In this document: one piece after another, positions 17,367 through 25,902 of the stretch
How the letters are laid out: the number at the start of each line of letters is the position of its first letter
Position numbering within the stretch: position 1 is the stretch's first letter
NCBI RefSeq assembly: GCF_022828245.2
Contig: NZ_CP157587.1
Location: forward strand, 558,001 to 622,000
Direction of reading: 5' to 3'
Length of the DNA: 64,000 nucleotides
From: Nanosynbacter sp900555675
GTDB taxonomy: Bacteria > Patescibacteriota > Saccharimonadia > Saccharimonadales > Saccharimonadaceae
Made by a program: the position numbers and the translations under genes
The notes under the pieces: generated by a model
Told to the model about the DNA's origin: nothing
The model's input: the letters and a program-made list of their open reading frames with translations, nothing else
The model's database searches: none

Positions 17367-17443
17367 TGGCGCCCCGAGTAGGATTCGAACCTACGACCTT
17401 GAGCTTAGAAGTCTCCTGCTCTATCCAACTGAGCTATCAGGGC
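17367..17443 (-). tRNA. tRNA-Arg (anticodon TCT) with weak anticodon stem
   Basis: 77 nt with encoded CCA. Acceptor GCCCTGA/TCGGGGC, D-arm and T-arm normal, anticodon loop CTTCTAA. The anticodon stem GGAGA/GCTCA has mismatches at 27-43 (G-A) and 31-39 (A-G), leaving three central pairs. The gene otherwise looks intact. Confidence 0.93.
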
Positions 17444-17451
17444 GTATTCAC

Positions 17452-17457
17452 ATTATA
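17452..17457 (-). promoter_or_regulatory. -10 box (TATAAT) of tRNA-Arg(TCT)
   Basis: Perfect TATAAT 8 nt before the tRNA 5' end. Confidence 0.6.
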
Positions 17458-17469
17458 GCATCTTTCTGC

Positions 17470-17475
17470 TACAAT
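17470..17475 (+). promoter_or_regulatory. -10 box (TACAAT) of tRNA-Gly and possibly the phosphorylase gene
   Basis: TACAAT 11 nt before tRNA-Gly. No terminator separates the tRNA from the gene at 17594. Confidence 0.5.
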
Positions 17476-17486
17476 AGTAAAAGCTT

Positions 17487-17561
17487 GCGGGTGTAGTACA
17501 GCGGTTAGTATGCAAGTTTTCCAAACTTGAGATGGGAGTTCGATTCTCCCCACCCGCACCA
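17487..17561 (+). tRNA. tRNA-Gly (anticodon TCC)
   Basis: 75 nt with encoded CCA. Acceptor GCGGGTG/CACCCGC, anticodon stem CAAGT/ACTTG around TTTCCAA. Confidence 0.96.
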
Positions 17562-17593
17562 AGTTAGACAATTTCAATCCATAAAGGGCATCG

Positions 17594-19399
17594 ATGGATC
17601 CATATATTTATACAGAAAAGCCAAAATACCAACCGCATGACATCGAAGATGCGTCCGAATTTTATGACGTAATTGAACGAAGTAGTTTAACACATCAATT
17701 GTCTGAAAACCGACCATATGTCTATTGGACAATGGAAATTTATGATAAGTCCAATGGCATTAAAGGTGGCGGAGGACTTGGAGTTTTGGCAGCGGACACG
17801 CGGCGTGTGGCCGAAAAATTGGAAGTCCCGTTTGTAGTAGTAACGCCGTTTTATCGTAGCGAATCACACCAGAAAATCACCGACCTCGCACAAGAAGAGT
17901 TTTCGGAATCCGTTTCACCTCAAGATTACGGATTTGAATACATTGACGAAGTTTTCGTAAGTTCAAACGGATTCCCAGATACAAGCTTAAGTATTTTTAA
18001 GAAGACACTCGGTTCAACACAATTTGTTACAATTTCAGAACCGAACTTTGGACAATTGTACGAAGGCGACGGATCTGGTGACCATAGATTATACCAAGAA
18101 GTAGCACTGGGATTTGGTGGCTATAAAGCATTAAAACTCCTCAGTATTAAGCCGGCTGTTATTCAACTTAATGAGACCGCAACGATTTTTGCCGCATTAG
18201 CACGACTGGACGAGCTGTGCGCCAACGGAATGAACTTATACGAAGCCATCGTTTACGTTCGCAAGCACACACTTTACACGAACCACACACTTCTTCAAGC
18301 GGCCGAACCGGAATTTCATCGTTCGCAATTTGAAAAATTAGTTCTGCCAAATATAAAAAGCAATGCCGTGCGTTGCTGGCTAATGGAGCAATTCCGTAAT
18401 GACAGACTGAGGCCAAATCTTTTGGCAATTGAACTTACTGAAGCGAAGAATGGCGTGAGTAAGTTACACGCCCGCGTAGCAAATTTCCGCGACCGCAACA
18501 ACGACAAAGTTAAATTTCAAGCCATTACCAATGGAATAGATCTTGAAACGTGGGTGCTGCCTGAAACGCTGCAAACATATCGCGATCACGGTGTTATCGA
18601 TAAATTTGGGCTGCCCACAAATGATTTTTCTGAAAAATTAAACTCGCTGAGTAGCGCGGATTTGAGGTATTTGAAAAAACTCGGTCGAAAGGAATTGAAT
18701 AGAGTCCTATTGAATCGCAAAGATCAGTACGGAAAATCCATACAAATCCCAGAAAATGCAATATTATTCGATTTCAAGCGAAGATTTGCCAATTACAAAC
18801 GACCTTATATGCCGTTTGAAAACCCGGATTCATTGCGCCAAATTCTCATCAGCCACAACGCGCATTATATTCTGACAGGAAAAGTTCACCAAGGTGACGT
18901 GACAATGTATCAGAAATTGCTCGAGGTATTAAAATTGATTGACAACGATCCAGTCCTCAAGGAGCGTGTTCATTACATACAAGATTACGACGAAGAGCTG
19001 GGACGAGCGTTAGCAATCGGCTCGGATGCCTCGATAAATATTCCTATTGTCGGATTAGAGGCGTGCGGCACTTCATGGGAAAAAGACGTCGCCAACTTAA
19101 AACTCCTCATCTCCACTAGCGACGGCGGAGTTGCCGATATCCAGCCAATCGCCTGCCTCGAGGTTACCGGTAGAAACTACGAAGCCGAAGTTTCATCTCT
19201 GTACGTCAACATGCATAAAGCTGCCGCTATTTTGAAAAATGACCAATTACTAGAAAAGCATATCCGCCACCAATTAAGCAACTATTTGCCAATTATTTCT
19301 GGCGCCCGAATGATGAAAGATTATCTCAAATTTATTTTTCCAAAACCGCAAATTCAGCCTAAAAAAGAACCGCAGATTAAGCGAATTCCTATTCAATAA
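17594..19399 (+). CDS. Alpha-glucan (glycogen/starch-type) phosphorylase, GT35-like
   Basis: 601 aa. Resembles short alpha-glucan phosphorylases that release glucose 1-phosphate from alpha-1,4-glucans using pyridoxal phosphate. Support: an N-terminal GGGGLGVLAAD loop (about residue 57), a substrate-side LNETATIFAALARL segment (about 196), FDFKRRFANYKR (about 395), and the PLP-lysine region LEACGTSWEK (about 495-504) followed by STSDGGVAD. The SWEK spacing differs from the common GTSGMK form, so it is a divergent subfamily and the substrate may differ. A weak AAAGGG precedes ATG 17594. Its stop overlaps the end of the convergent murA gene by 11 nt. Confidence 0.82.
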   Translation: MDPYIYTEKPKYQPHDIEDASEFYDVIERSSLTHQLSENRPYVYWTMEIYDKSNGIKGGGGLGVLAADTRRVAEKLEVPFVVVTPFYRSESHQKITDLAQEEFSESVSPQDYGFEYIDEVFVSSNGFPDTSLSIFKKTLGSTQFVTISEPNFGQLYEGDGSGDHRLYQEVALGFGGYKALKLLSIKPAVIQLNETATIFAALARLDELCANGMNLYEAIVYVRKHTLYTNHTLLQAAEPEFHRSQFEKLVLPNIKSNAVRCWLMEQFRNDRLRPNLLAIELTEAKNGVSKLHARVANFRDRNNDKVKFQAITNGIDLETWVLPETLQTYRDHGVIDKFGLPTNDFSEKLNSLSSADLRYLKKLGRKELNRVLLNRKDQYGKSIQIPENAILFDFKRRFANYKRPYMPFENPDSLRQILISHNAHYILTGKVHQGDVTMYQKLLEVLKLIDNDPVLKERVHYIQDYDEELGRALAIGSDASINIPIVGLEACGTSWEKDVANLKLLISTSDGGVADIQPIACLEVTGRNYEAEVSSLYVNMHKAAAILKNDQLLEKHIRHQLSNYLPIISGARMMKDYLKFIFPKPQIQPKKEPQIKRIPIQ

Positions 19400-20912
19400 T
19401 CACTTCAATCTCAGCACCTAGCGAATTTAAGCGTGCCGCCAATTCCTCATATCCGCGATTAATCGAATATACATCGCGTAGAATTGACACGCCTGGAGCG
19501 GCAAGCATTGCCAAAAGTATCACAACAGATGGACGAAGCGCCGGTGGAGCGACAACATCGGCCGGCTTCCATCTTGTCGGACCGGTGATATAAACACGGT
19601 GTGGATCAACCAGTTCGATTTGCGCATTCAGCTTGCTCAGCTCTGTAAAGTAAATTGCTCGGTTCTCGTAACTCCAGTCGTGAACCAACGTGCGCCCCTC
19701 GGCCACCGTCGCGATAAGCCCCAAGAATGGCAAGTTGTCCATATTAATTCCAGGAAATGGCAAGGCATGAAGTTTATCCTTGGCAGCCTGAAGCTTGGAA
19801 CGCTGCAATTTAATATCAACCAAACGAGTTTGCCCGTTATTGGCAAAAAACTCCTTGCTAAGTTCAAACTTAAGACCCATTTCTGCCAATGTCGCTAATT
19901 CAATCTCCAAGAATTCAATCGGCGCACGACGAACGGTAATTTCCGAGTCTGTCACCACAGCCGCCGCAATAAAACTCATCGCTTCAATCGGATCTTCGCT
20001 CGGATAATAGTCCAGATTTTTACTAATGCGTTTACGACCCGTAATTTTTAAGGTCGTCGTACCAATTCCCTCAATTTTCACACCTAACTTTTTCAAGAAG
20101 AAGCAAACGTCTTGGACCATGTAGTTCGGGCTAGCATTGCGGATGATTGTAGTGTTTGGCGACAACGCAGCAGCCATAATGATATTTTCCGTCACCGTAT
20201 CGCCGCGCTCCGTCAACAAAATTGTTCGATCACCAGAATTGACATCAGTTTTTGCGTGATAATAATCAGTTTCCGCCGTGACATTCATTCCAAAATGTCT
20301 CAAACCACTAAGATGCGGCTCAACCGTGCGCTTGCCTAAATTACAGCCGCCGGCAAACGGTAATTTGAAATCATCATATTGATGTAATAGCGGACCAAGG
20401 AACATAATTACCGTCCTAGTTCTCTTCGCCGCAGCAATATCCATATCTTCAAGCTTCAAGCGTGCTGGCGGCACGATCTCAAGATCACTGCCGTCCAACC
20501 AGCGAGTTTTAACACCAATCGAGTTCAGAACCTCGATAATTCGGTTAACCTCCTCAATTCGCGCTACTTTCCTAAGCGTCGTCCTCCCCTTATTCAACAA
20601 ACTTGCACAGAGAAGGCCTACTGCGGCATTTTTACTAGTCTTAACTTGTATCTCACCAGACAATTTTTTGCCGCCAGTTACCTTAAAATTCATTTTTCCG
20701 GAATGATTTACGGTCACAATATTGTTATTAAGTACTTCACTAATTCGAGCAATCATTTCAATACTAATATTCTGACCCCCGTTTTCAATGCGATTAATAG
20801 CACTTTGCGACGTACCAATCGCCTCAGCTAATTGCGTCTGCGTCAGACCTTGTTTTTGACGATTTTCAGCGATTAAATTGCCGATTTTTTGAAGATACTT
20901 GTCTTTTATCAT
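19389..20912 (-). CDS. murA: MurA (UDP-GlcNAc enolpyruvyl transferase) fused to an N-terminal XRE helix-turn-helix
   Basis: 507 aa, about 75 longer than usual MurA. Residues 5-62 form a Cro/CI-type HTH (QGLTQTQLAEAIGTSQSAIN, recognition helix about 35-43). Residues 75-507 are a complete MurA, which starts peptidoglycan synthesis by adding enolpyruvate to UDP-GlcNAc. Lys94-Asn95 (SKNAA) and catalytic Cys190 (FAGGCNLGKRTVEPH) match E. coli Lys22 and Cys115. A C-terminal ALRPSVVILLAMLAAPG element is also kept. The ATG is 6 nt from its own -10 box, which overlaps a palindrome likely to be its operator. The fusion suggests a DNA-binding, self-regulating enzyme; regulation is inferred, catalysis is well supported. 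Confidence 0.93.
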   Translation of the reverse strand: MIKDKYLQKIGNLIAENRQKQGLTQTQLAEAIGTSQSAINRIENGGQNISIEMIARISEVLNNNIVTVNHSGKMNFKVTGGKKLSGEIQVKTSKNAAVGLLCASLLNKGRTTLRKVARIEEVNRIIEVLNSIGVKTRWLDGSDLEIVPPARLKLEDMDIAAAKRTRTVIMFLGPLLHQYDDFKLPFAGGCNLGKRTVEPHLSGLRHFGMNVTAETDYYHAKTDVNSGDRTILLTERGDTVTENIIMAAALSPNTTIIRNASPNYMVQDVCFFLKKLGVKIEGIGTTTLKITGRKRISKNLDYYPSEDPIEAMSFIAAAVVTDSEITVRRAPIEFLEIELATLAEMGLKFELSKEFFANNGQTRLVDIKLQRSKLQAAKDKLHALPFPGINMDNLPFLGLIATVAEGRTLVHDWSYENRAIYFTELSKLNAQIELVDPHRVYITGPTRWKPADVVAPPALRPSVVILLAMLAAPGVSILRDVYSINRGYEELAARLNSLGAEIEVIIE

Positions 20913-20918
20913 GCGTAA

Positions 20919-20924
20919 ATTATA
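20919..20924 (-). promoter_or_regulatory. -10 box (TATAAT) of HTH-murA, leaderless arrangement
   Basis: 6 nt before ATG 20912. It overlaps the left arm of the palindrome at 20921-20938. Confidence 0.6.
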
Positions 20925-20938
20925 TCACTAATGATATA
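20921..20938. promoter_or_regulatory. Candidate operator: 7-bp inverted repeat between murA and glyA
   Basis: Perfect arms TATATCA and TGATATA separated by 4 nt, of the size bound by XRE dimers. A further half-site TGATATA occurs at 20948-20954 over the glyA -10 box. Likely bound by the HTH of the MurA fusion; inferred from position and symmetry. Confidence 0.45.
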
Positions 20939-20950
20939 TATAAGCAATGA

Positions 20951-20956
20951 TATAAT
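20951..20956 (+). promoter_or_regulatory. -10 box (TATAAT) of glyA
   Basis: TATAAT 22 nt before ATG 20979. The predicted start is just before the ribosome binding site. Confidence 0.55.
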
Positions 20957-20978
20957 AAGTATTAATGGAGGTTTAGTC

Positions 20979-22247
20979 ATGAAAGACAAGCAAATTGAAG
21001 AACTTATAAAAGCAGAAAAAAAGCGTCAAACGGACGGCCTGGAACTGATTCCTAGCGAGAATTACGTTTCATCAGATGTGCTTCAGGCGCTCGGTAGCGT
21101 TTTCACTAATAAATATTCAGAAGGCTACCCTGGTCGACGCTATTACGGCGGACAAGAAAACACTGATCAAGTCGAACAGTTGGCAATTGACCGCGCTAAG
21201 AAACTTTTTAAAGCCGATCACGCTAACGTCCAGCCACATTCTGGAGCGCAGGCTAATGAGGCAGTCTATTACGCTTGGTGCGAGCCTGGCGACACTATTC
21301 TGGCTATGGATTTGGCTCACGGCGGACATCTTACGCACGGCGCCCCGGTCACCCGCAGTGCCAGAGAGTATAACTTCATTCGCTATGGTATAAAAAATAT
21401 CGACACTGGCGAAATTGACTATGAAGAAATTCGTCAATTAGCCTTAAAACACAAACCAAAGATCATTTTGGCGGGATTTTCGGCATATCCACGAGAGTTA
21501 GATTATGAAAAATTTGCCGAAATTGGCAATGAAGTTGGCGCTATGCTAATGGCGGATATGAGCCACATTGCGGGGCTAATCGTTAGTGGTGCTGCCAAAA
21601 ACCCGTTCGATTACGGTTTTCACGTAATTACCACAACAACTCATAAAACTCTGCGTGGACCACGAGGCGGACTGATTCTTAGTCGAGGAATAGTTGGTAA
21701 TCCATTGAAAAAACCAGAGAAAACTCTCGAAAATTTACCTACGTTGATTGATCGAGCGGTATTCCCTGGCACACAAGGCGGACCGCACATGCACACCATC
21801 GCCGCAAAAGCCGTAGCGTTTGGCGAAGCTTTACAGCCAGAATTCAAAGATTACGCCGAGCAAATCGTTAAAAATGCAAAAAGACTGGCGGAAGAATTGC
21901 AAAAGCGTGGCTTTAAGTTAGTAACTGGCGGCACCAGTAACCATTTGATTCTGGCGGATATTCACAGCAGTTTCGGTATTGATGGCAAGGAAGCGGAAAT
22001 CGCCATGGATAAAATTGGTCTGACGCTGAATGCTAATGCGATTCCAGATGACCCTCTGCCAAGATTTAGGCCAAGCGGCATTCGCTTAGGCACGCCAGCC
22101 GTCACGACGCGAGGCGCCAAAGAAGACGACATGGAAAAAATCGCGGAATGGATGAGGCGGTCAATAGACAATCGCGATAATGACGATGAGTTGACTGAAC
22201 TCCGTAAAGAAGTCGTAGAATTCTGCCATACTCTACGCGATATTTAA
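20979..22247 (+). CDS. glyA: Serine hydroxymethyltransferase
   Basis: 422 aa, normal length. A PLP enzyme converting serine and THF to glycine and 5,10-methylene-THF. IPSENYVS (about residue 27), GYPGRRYYGG (about 48), NVQPHSGAQAN (about 88), ADMSHIAGL (about 192) and the PLP lysine in TTTTHKTLRGPRGG (about 220) are all conserved. Start ATG 20979 is fixed by GGAGG about 7 nt upstream; a longer in-frame option from 20931 would cross the promoter. Divergent from HTH-murA and functionally paired with FolD. Confidence 0.97.
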   Translation: MKDKQIEELIKAEKKRQTDGLELIPSENYVSSDVLQALGSVFTNKYSEGYPGRRYYGGQENTDQVEQLAIDRAKKLFKADHANVQPHSGAQANEAVYYAWCEPGDTILAMDLAHGGHLTHGAPVTRSAREYNFIRYGIKNIDTGEIDYEEIRQLALKHKPKIILAGFSAYPRELDYEKFAEIGNEVGAMLMADMSHIAGLIVSGAAKNPFDYGFHVITTTTHKTLRGPRGGLILSRGIVGNPLKKPEKTLENLPTLIDRAVFPGTQGGPHMHTIAAKAVAFGEALQPEFKDYAEQIVKNAKRLAEELQKRGFKLVTGGTSNHLILADIHSSFGIDGKEAEIAMDKIGLTLNANAIPDDPLPRFRPSGIRLGTPAVTTRGAKEDDMEKIAEWMRRSIDNRDNDDELTELRKEVVEFCHTLRDI

Positions 22248-22268
22248 TGTAAACCCGCACATAAAAAA

Positions 22269-22298
22269 ACTCTGGCTTAATGCCAGAGTTTCTTATTT
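22269..22298. terminator. Bidirectional Rho-independent terminator
   Basis: Eight-pair stem ACTCTGGC/GCCAGAGT with a 5-nt loop and T-rich tracts on both sides. It ends glyA and the convergent pilin gene. Confidence 0.82.
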
Positions 22299-22311
22299 AT
22301 ATGATTCTTAA

Positions 22312-22773
22312 CTAACTAGCACAAGAACCGATTGTTCGCTCTTCTACCTTGCTTGTCGAGAAATTGTAGTACTTAACGTGCGCACCCGTAGCATCACCCG
22401 TATCCGGACATTGCTTATACTCAATAGTATTAGCTTCTGCTGGGGCGTGACCATCAGTAAGAGCTGAGTCAGGAGTTTTAACTGTCTTTTCGTCCAAGTA
22501 ATATGGCTCGCCAGTCTGTGAATCAGAAGAAGCGCCAACAGTCTTACTTGTTAAGACTCCCAAGTTAGCTGGATATTTACTCTTTGCTGTATTGTATAGC
22601 TCAGCTTTCTTAGCAACAGCGTCAGCAGCAGATTTAGCAGCAGATGTCTTTGCTTGGTTTTGCAAACCGTTGTATGCAACCAAAGAAACGACTGTCAAAA
22701 TTGCGATGATCACGATAACGATCAAAAGCTCAACTAGTGTAAAACCTTGATTTTTGATATTCTTTGTAGTCAC
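22312..22773 (-). CDS. Type IV pilin (probably a major-pilin-like subunit)
   Basis: 153 aa. A short leader MTTKNIKNQG precedes the class III cleavage site and helix FTLVELLIVIVIIAILTVVS (about residues 11-30), with Glu at mature position 5. The C-terminal region has two cysteines (QCPDTGD and IGSCAS) framing a D-region-like loop. Processed by a prepilin peptidase not in the window. Start GTG 22773 follows AGGGGG by 9 nt. It lies 78 nt downstream of the minor-pilin operon and ends at a shared terminator. Confidence 0.93.
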   Translation of the reverse strand: MTTKNIKNQGFTLVELLIVIVIIAILTVVSLVAYNGLQNQAKTSAAKSAADAVAKKAELYNTAKSKYPANLGVLTSKTVGASSDSQTGEPYYLDEKTVKTPDSALTDGHAPAEANTIEYKQCPDTGDATGAHVKYYNFSTSKVEERTIGSCAS

Positions 22774-22851
22774 GATAATGTGCCCCCTAAATTGTTAGTT
22801 TGATTTGTAACTTGATAATACTACAACGTTTTTAAAAGCGCAAGCGTTTTT

Positions 22852-24609
22852 TTAATATATATATCGATTCTGTGTTGGACGCAAGAATAAAGACTCTGTT
22901 GGACTAATCCTATCTATATTGGTTCCGTCACCGATTTGCCCCTCATTATTTAACCCCCAGCAGTACGAGCGTTTATTTGTCATAATGACACAGCCGCGGT
23001 TAGCTCCGGCTGACATACTAACAATCCTCTCTCCTGCGGGCAGTCCACCCTTAATTATCATAGGTTTATATGTCCATTTAGTTCCGTGGGGTGGATCGTT
23101 GTATTCCTCGTTTGCCCCCAATTGCCCCATCTCATTATTTCCCCAACAATACACTTCCTTTTTCCCGCCATTATTCATTAAAGCGCAAGAATGAGAAATA
23201 CCAACCTCAACCTGCAAAGCCACCCCAGGCAAACCATGGACCAACCTCGGCTCAATATGCTTTTTAGGAGTACCACTCCCCAGAGATCCAGCCTGTCCAC
23301 GTCCAGCGCCACCCCAACAGTATACCCTGCCCGCATTGGCGATAGCGCAGGTGTGAGTTACATAATCAGGATCTTTTGTCCACCAGTATCCATCCTGAGA
23401 TATATCATCCACATCTTCCAATCCCTTAACTCGAGTAGCTCGACTATAATTATCGCCAGCTACTGGACCAACACCCAGTTGCCCAAACTTAGCCTGCCCC
23501 CAACAGTAAGCCCTTTTTTCGGTAGTTATAACACACATAGTCTGCGAGCGAGATCCGCCAGTCGACAACTTAGTGGCAGAATAATTATTAGGAATGCCGT
23601 TAGATCCGCCCGAATTAATCATCACTGGCGCTGCGCTATAGCCAGGACTACCTGGACTACCGTAACCCAATTGCCCGAACCTATTACTACCCCAACAATA
23701 CACCTTACCTGATGCGATAGCACACGAAGTATCACCCGTCCCTCCAATTGCGCTGATTTTATTTCCAGAAAAATCCGAGGTTGCAGCCAAGCCAACGACT
23801 TTAATTTCAATTGGTACGGCAGAATAGCTACCACCAAAATCACTATTGCCCAGTTGCCCAGACCTATTATCACCCCAACAATATATTCTCCTGCCAGTAC
23901 TTGATTTAGTTAACACGCAACTATGATGCTGCGCTGTAAAAATATCAATGATCTCACCATTCCTCATATCGCCAATAGAACGAACTTTCACTGGAATATT
24001 AGAGTCGCTAGTAGTTTCATCACCCAATTGCCCCATATTATTTTTACCCCAACACCATACATTATTCGACAGAATCGCACACGTACGGTTGGTGCCACTT
24101 ACTGTACGCGTTGCATCAATATCGGCTGGCCAAGTAACTGATTTTTTTACAACAGCAGTATAAGTCTTAAGAACCACACCACTGCCATTTGTTATTTCAA
24201 CACGACCGATGGATGAGATTTGGGCGGTAGCAGCCGACAGAGCCGTGCTTCTAGTCGAAGCCTCCAAATCACCGACCTCAAAAGTCGTCCTAAATTTATT
24301 ACCTTCATCAAATACGTATTTCTCATAACTCGGATTTACAACCCCCTTGCAATTGGTTTCTGGACGAAGCGGACCAATTCCACCAGGAACCGACCCCCAT
24401 GATTGCTCAGCCCCATTAGAGTCCAAGCAGGCGTTAGCATACGCCGTACCCGCCTCGCCAGCCTCTTGGGCTAACTTGTAATAATACTCTTCCTGAGAGT
24501 AGACATATGACTGAGTTACAACTTTCATAGCCCCAGCCAAAAGAGCCAATATGAAAGTACTCATAAGTACAATTAACACCAAAGAATAGCCATTTTTTTG
24601 TCGAATCAT
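22852..24609 (-). CDS. Pilus-associated RCC1-repeat protein with PilX-like N-terminus (candidate adhesin)
   Basis: 585 aa. The first 60 residues resemble a PilX-type minor pilin (YSLVLIVLMSTFILALLAGA, about 8-27) but lack a canonical GFxxxE site. Residues about 170-580 hold RCC1-type repeats, recognised by repeated CWGxNxxGQLG motifs (about residues 185, 245, 305, 365, 430, 485, 545), which should fold as a beta-propeller. Most blades carry paired cysteines. Its ATG overlaps the stop of the upstream pseudopilin gene (ATGA), so it belongs to that operon. RCC1 propellers bind proteins, so a tip-located host-binding role is plausible; the role is inferred. Confidence 0.85.
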   Translation of the reverse strand: MIRQKNGYSLVLIVLMSTFILALLAGAMKVVTQSYVYSQEEYYYKLAQEAGEAGTAYANACLDSNGAEQSWGSVPGGIGPLRPETNCKGVVNPSYEKYVFDEGNKFRTTFEVGDLEASTRSTALSAATAQISSIGRVEITNGSGVVLKTYTAVVKKSVTWPADIDATRTVSGTNRTCAILSNNVWCWGKNNMGQLGDETTSDSNIPVKVRSIGDMRNGEIIDIFTAQHHSCVLTKSSTGRRIYCWGDNRSGQLGNSDFGGSYSAVPIEIKVVGLAATSDFSGNKISAIGGTGDTSCAIASGKVYCWGSNRFGQLGYGSPGSPGYSAAPVMINSGGSNGIPNNYSATKLSTGGSRSQTMCVITTEKRAYCWGQAKFGQLGVGPVAGDNYSRATRVKGLEDVDDISQDGYWWTKDPDYVTHTCAIANAGRVYCWGGAGRGQAGSLGSGTPKKHIEPRLVHGLPGVALQVEVGISHSCALMNNGGKKEVYCWGNNEMGQLGANEEYNDPPHGTKWTYKPMIIKGGLPAGERIVSMSAGANRGCVIMTNKRSYCWGLNNEGQIGDGTNIDRISPTESLFLRPTQNRYIY

Positions 24610-25460
24610 AAGTTATTTATCTTTCGTATCATTAATGTTTGAGAATCGGAAACTTGTTTACTTGGCGATTGTATTGTTAAAGTAACCTCTACATTATCCG
24701 CACCGTCAAGAGCTTTATTATCGCTATCTGGAGCGTCACTATTTTTGCTTATCAGCGTTTTTCCATCATAGTAATTAATCTTAAATTCTGAAACTCCAGT
24801 CGCTAAAATCGAATCTTCACGAAGCTTCATGGCTCGATCTTTAAACTTATCAGCATCCGGACCATTCATACAAAAGTAACCCGCGGCAGATCCTGAGTAT
24901 GGCGTTGGAGGATAACTGGAGAAATCAACTAAATCATTATAGATAGTCCGTCGATGCAATTCTCCATTCTTCAAAAAATATATGACTATCTTTTTATACT
25001 TCGGCTGCTGAGTCTTATTTGCACTACAGTCAAACTTTGGAGTTCTTAGATATACAATCTCCCTAGAATCGGCGCCTCGCCCCATATTTGTAGCATATTG
25101 GAGCAGTATAAGTGAGTTTTTTTCAGGATCAGTAATGGCACTACTTGAATATGGATTACTTCTATATCCCCACTCTCTAGGCGCCGCACTAGGGAAATTT
25201 TTATCAGTAGCAAACGTATCCTCCCCGTCATAACTACTCATCTTAAAGCGCGAAGCTTGACGTACGTCAGTTTCAATTGCGTCCATGGAATTGTGCATAT
25301 TTCGGCTAATCTCAACCTTCGCCTTGCTGATAGACGCACTTTGGTTTGCTGAAATTAACATCTGGCTAAACACGCCGACGACCATTGCAATGATGACCAT
25401 CACCATCGCTAATTCGACTACAGTAAAACCGCCCTCATTAGAACGCCACATACGTCGCAT
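24606..25460 (-). CDS. Type IV minor pseudopilin, PilW-like
   Basis: 284 aa. N-terminal MRRMWRSNEGG then FTVVELAMVMVIIAMVVGVF (about 12-31), the class III signal with Glu5. The long globular part contains LTIQSPSKQVSDSQT near the C-terminus, typical of large minor pilins of the PilW/GspJ group. AAGGTGG lies just before ATG 25460. Its stop TGA overlaps the next gene by ATGA. Confidence 0.88.
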   Translation of the reverse strand: MRRMWRSNEGGFTVVELAMVMVIIAMVVGVFSQMLISANQSASISKAKVEISRNMHNSMDAIETDVRQASRFKMSSYDGEDTFATDKNFPSAAPREWGYRSNPYSSSAITDPEKNSLILLQYATNMGRGADSREIVYLRTPKFDCSANKTQQPKYKKIVIYFLKNGELHRRTIYNDLVDFSSYPPTPYSGSAAGYFCMNGPDADKFKDRAMKLREDSILATGVSEFKINYYDGKTLISKNSDAPDSDNKALDGADNVEVTLTIQSPSKQVSDSQTLMIRKINNL

Positions 25461-25518
25461 GTACCACCTTCTTTCCGCTACCTACGCCAGAGCTTGGCAA
25501 TCCATATTCTACGATAGA

Positions 25519-25902
25519 TTACACTTTAATCGGCATTCCCAGACTAACTGTTCCGCTCTTACATCCGTATGGCGCTGATGCATATACTTGCTGTCTAACC
25601 ACTCCGGGCAATCCATCGACATTACCCGTACTACTCATAACCGAATATCTGGAGCCCGGGGTTCTAGTGCTCGGAGGAGGATCTACACACTTAAACCACG
25701 ACGGAGCGGAGTCATTCGCGTAACGACGCATATTATTATACGCCAGAAGACTTGCTTTATTATGCTGAGCGCTTAAAACCGATATTTGGCTAACTTGCGC
25801 TTGCATACTTAATATAACGACCATGAAAATACCAATAACAACCAGAGTAACCGCAACCTCGACAATAGTAAACCCATTGCTTTTTCCTGTTAATCGCGCC
25901 AT
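25519..25902 (-). CDS. Type IV minor pseudopilin, PilV/GspI-like
   Basis: 127 aa. Leader MARLTGKSNG then FTIVEVAVTLVVIGIFMVVI (about 11-30) with Glu at mature position 5. Two cysteines (FKCVDPP and YGCKSG) could form a loop. It overlaps the preceding pseudopilin gene by 13 nt and is 58 nt from the next, so it is operonic. Assigned to PilV/GspI only by size and order. Confidence 0.85.
   Translation of the reverse strand: MARLTGKSNGFTIVEVAVTLVVIGIFMVVILSMQAQVSQISVLSAQHNKASLLAYNNMRRYANDSAPSWFKCVDPPPSTRTPGSRYSVMSSTGNVDGLPGVVRQQVYASAPYGCKSGTVSLGMPIKV

Noticed and set aside
20948..20954. Second full operator over the glyA -10 box
   Set aside because: Only one half-site TGATATA is present, without a partner arm, so it is not called as a separate operator.
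20931..20978. Extended N-terminus for GlyA (start at 20931)
   Set aside because: It would include the operator and -10 box. GGAGG before ATG 20979 and family alignment support the shorter form.
23191..23712. 173-codon plus-strand frame opposite the RCC1 gene
   Set aside because: The periodic RCC1 repeats keep the complementary frame open; the product is rich in Ser, Thr and Pro without a fold.
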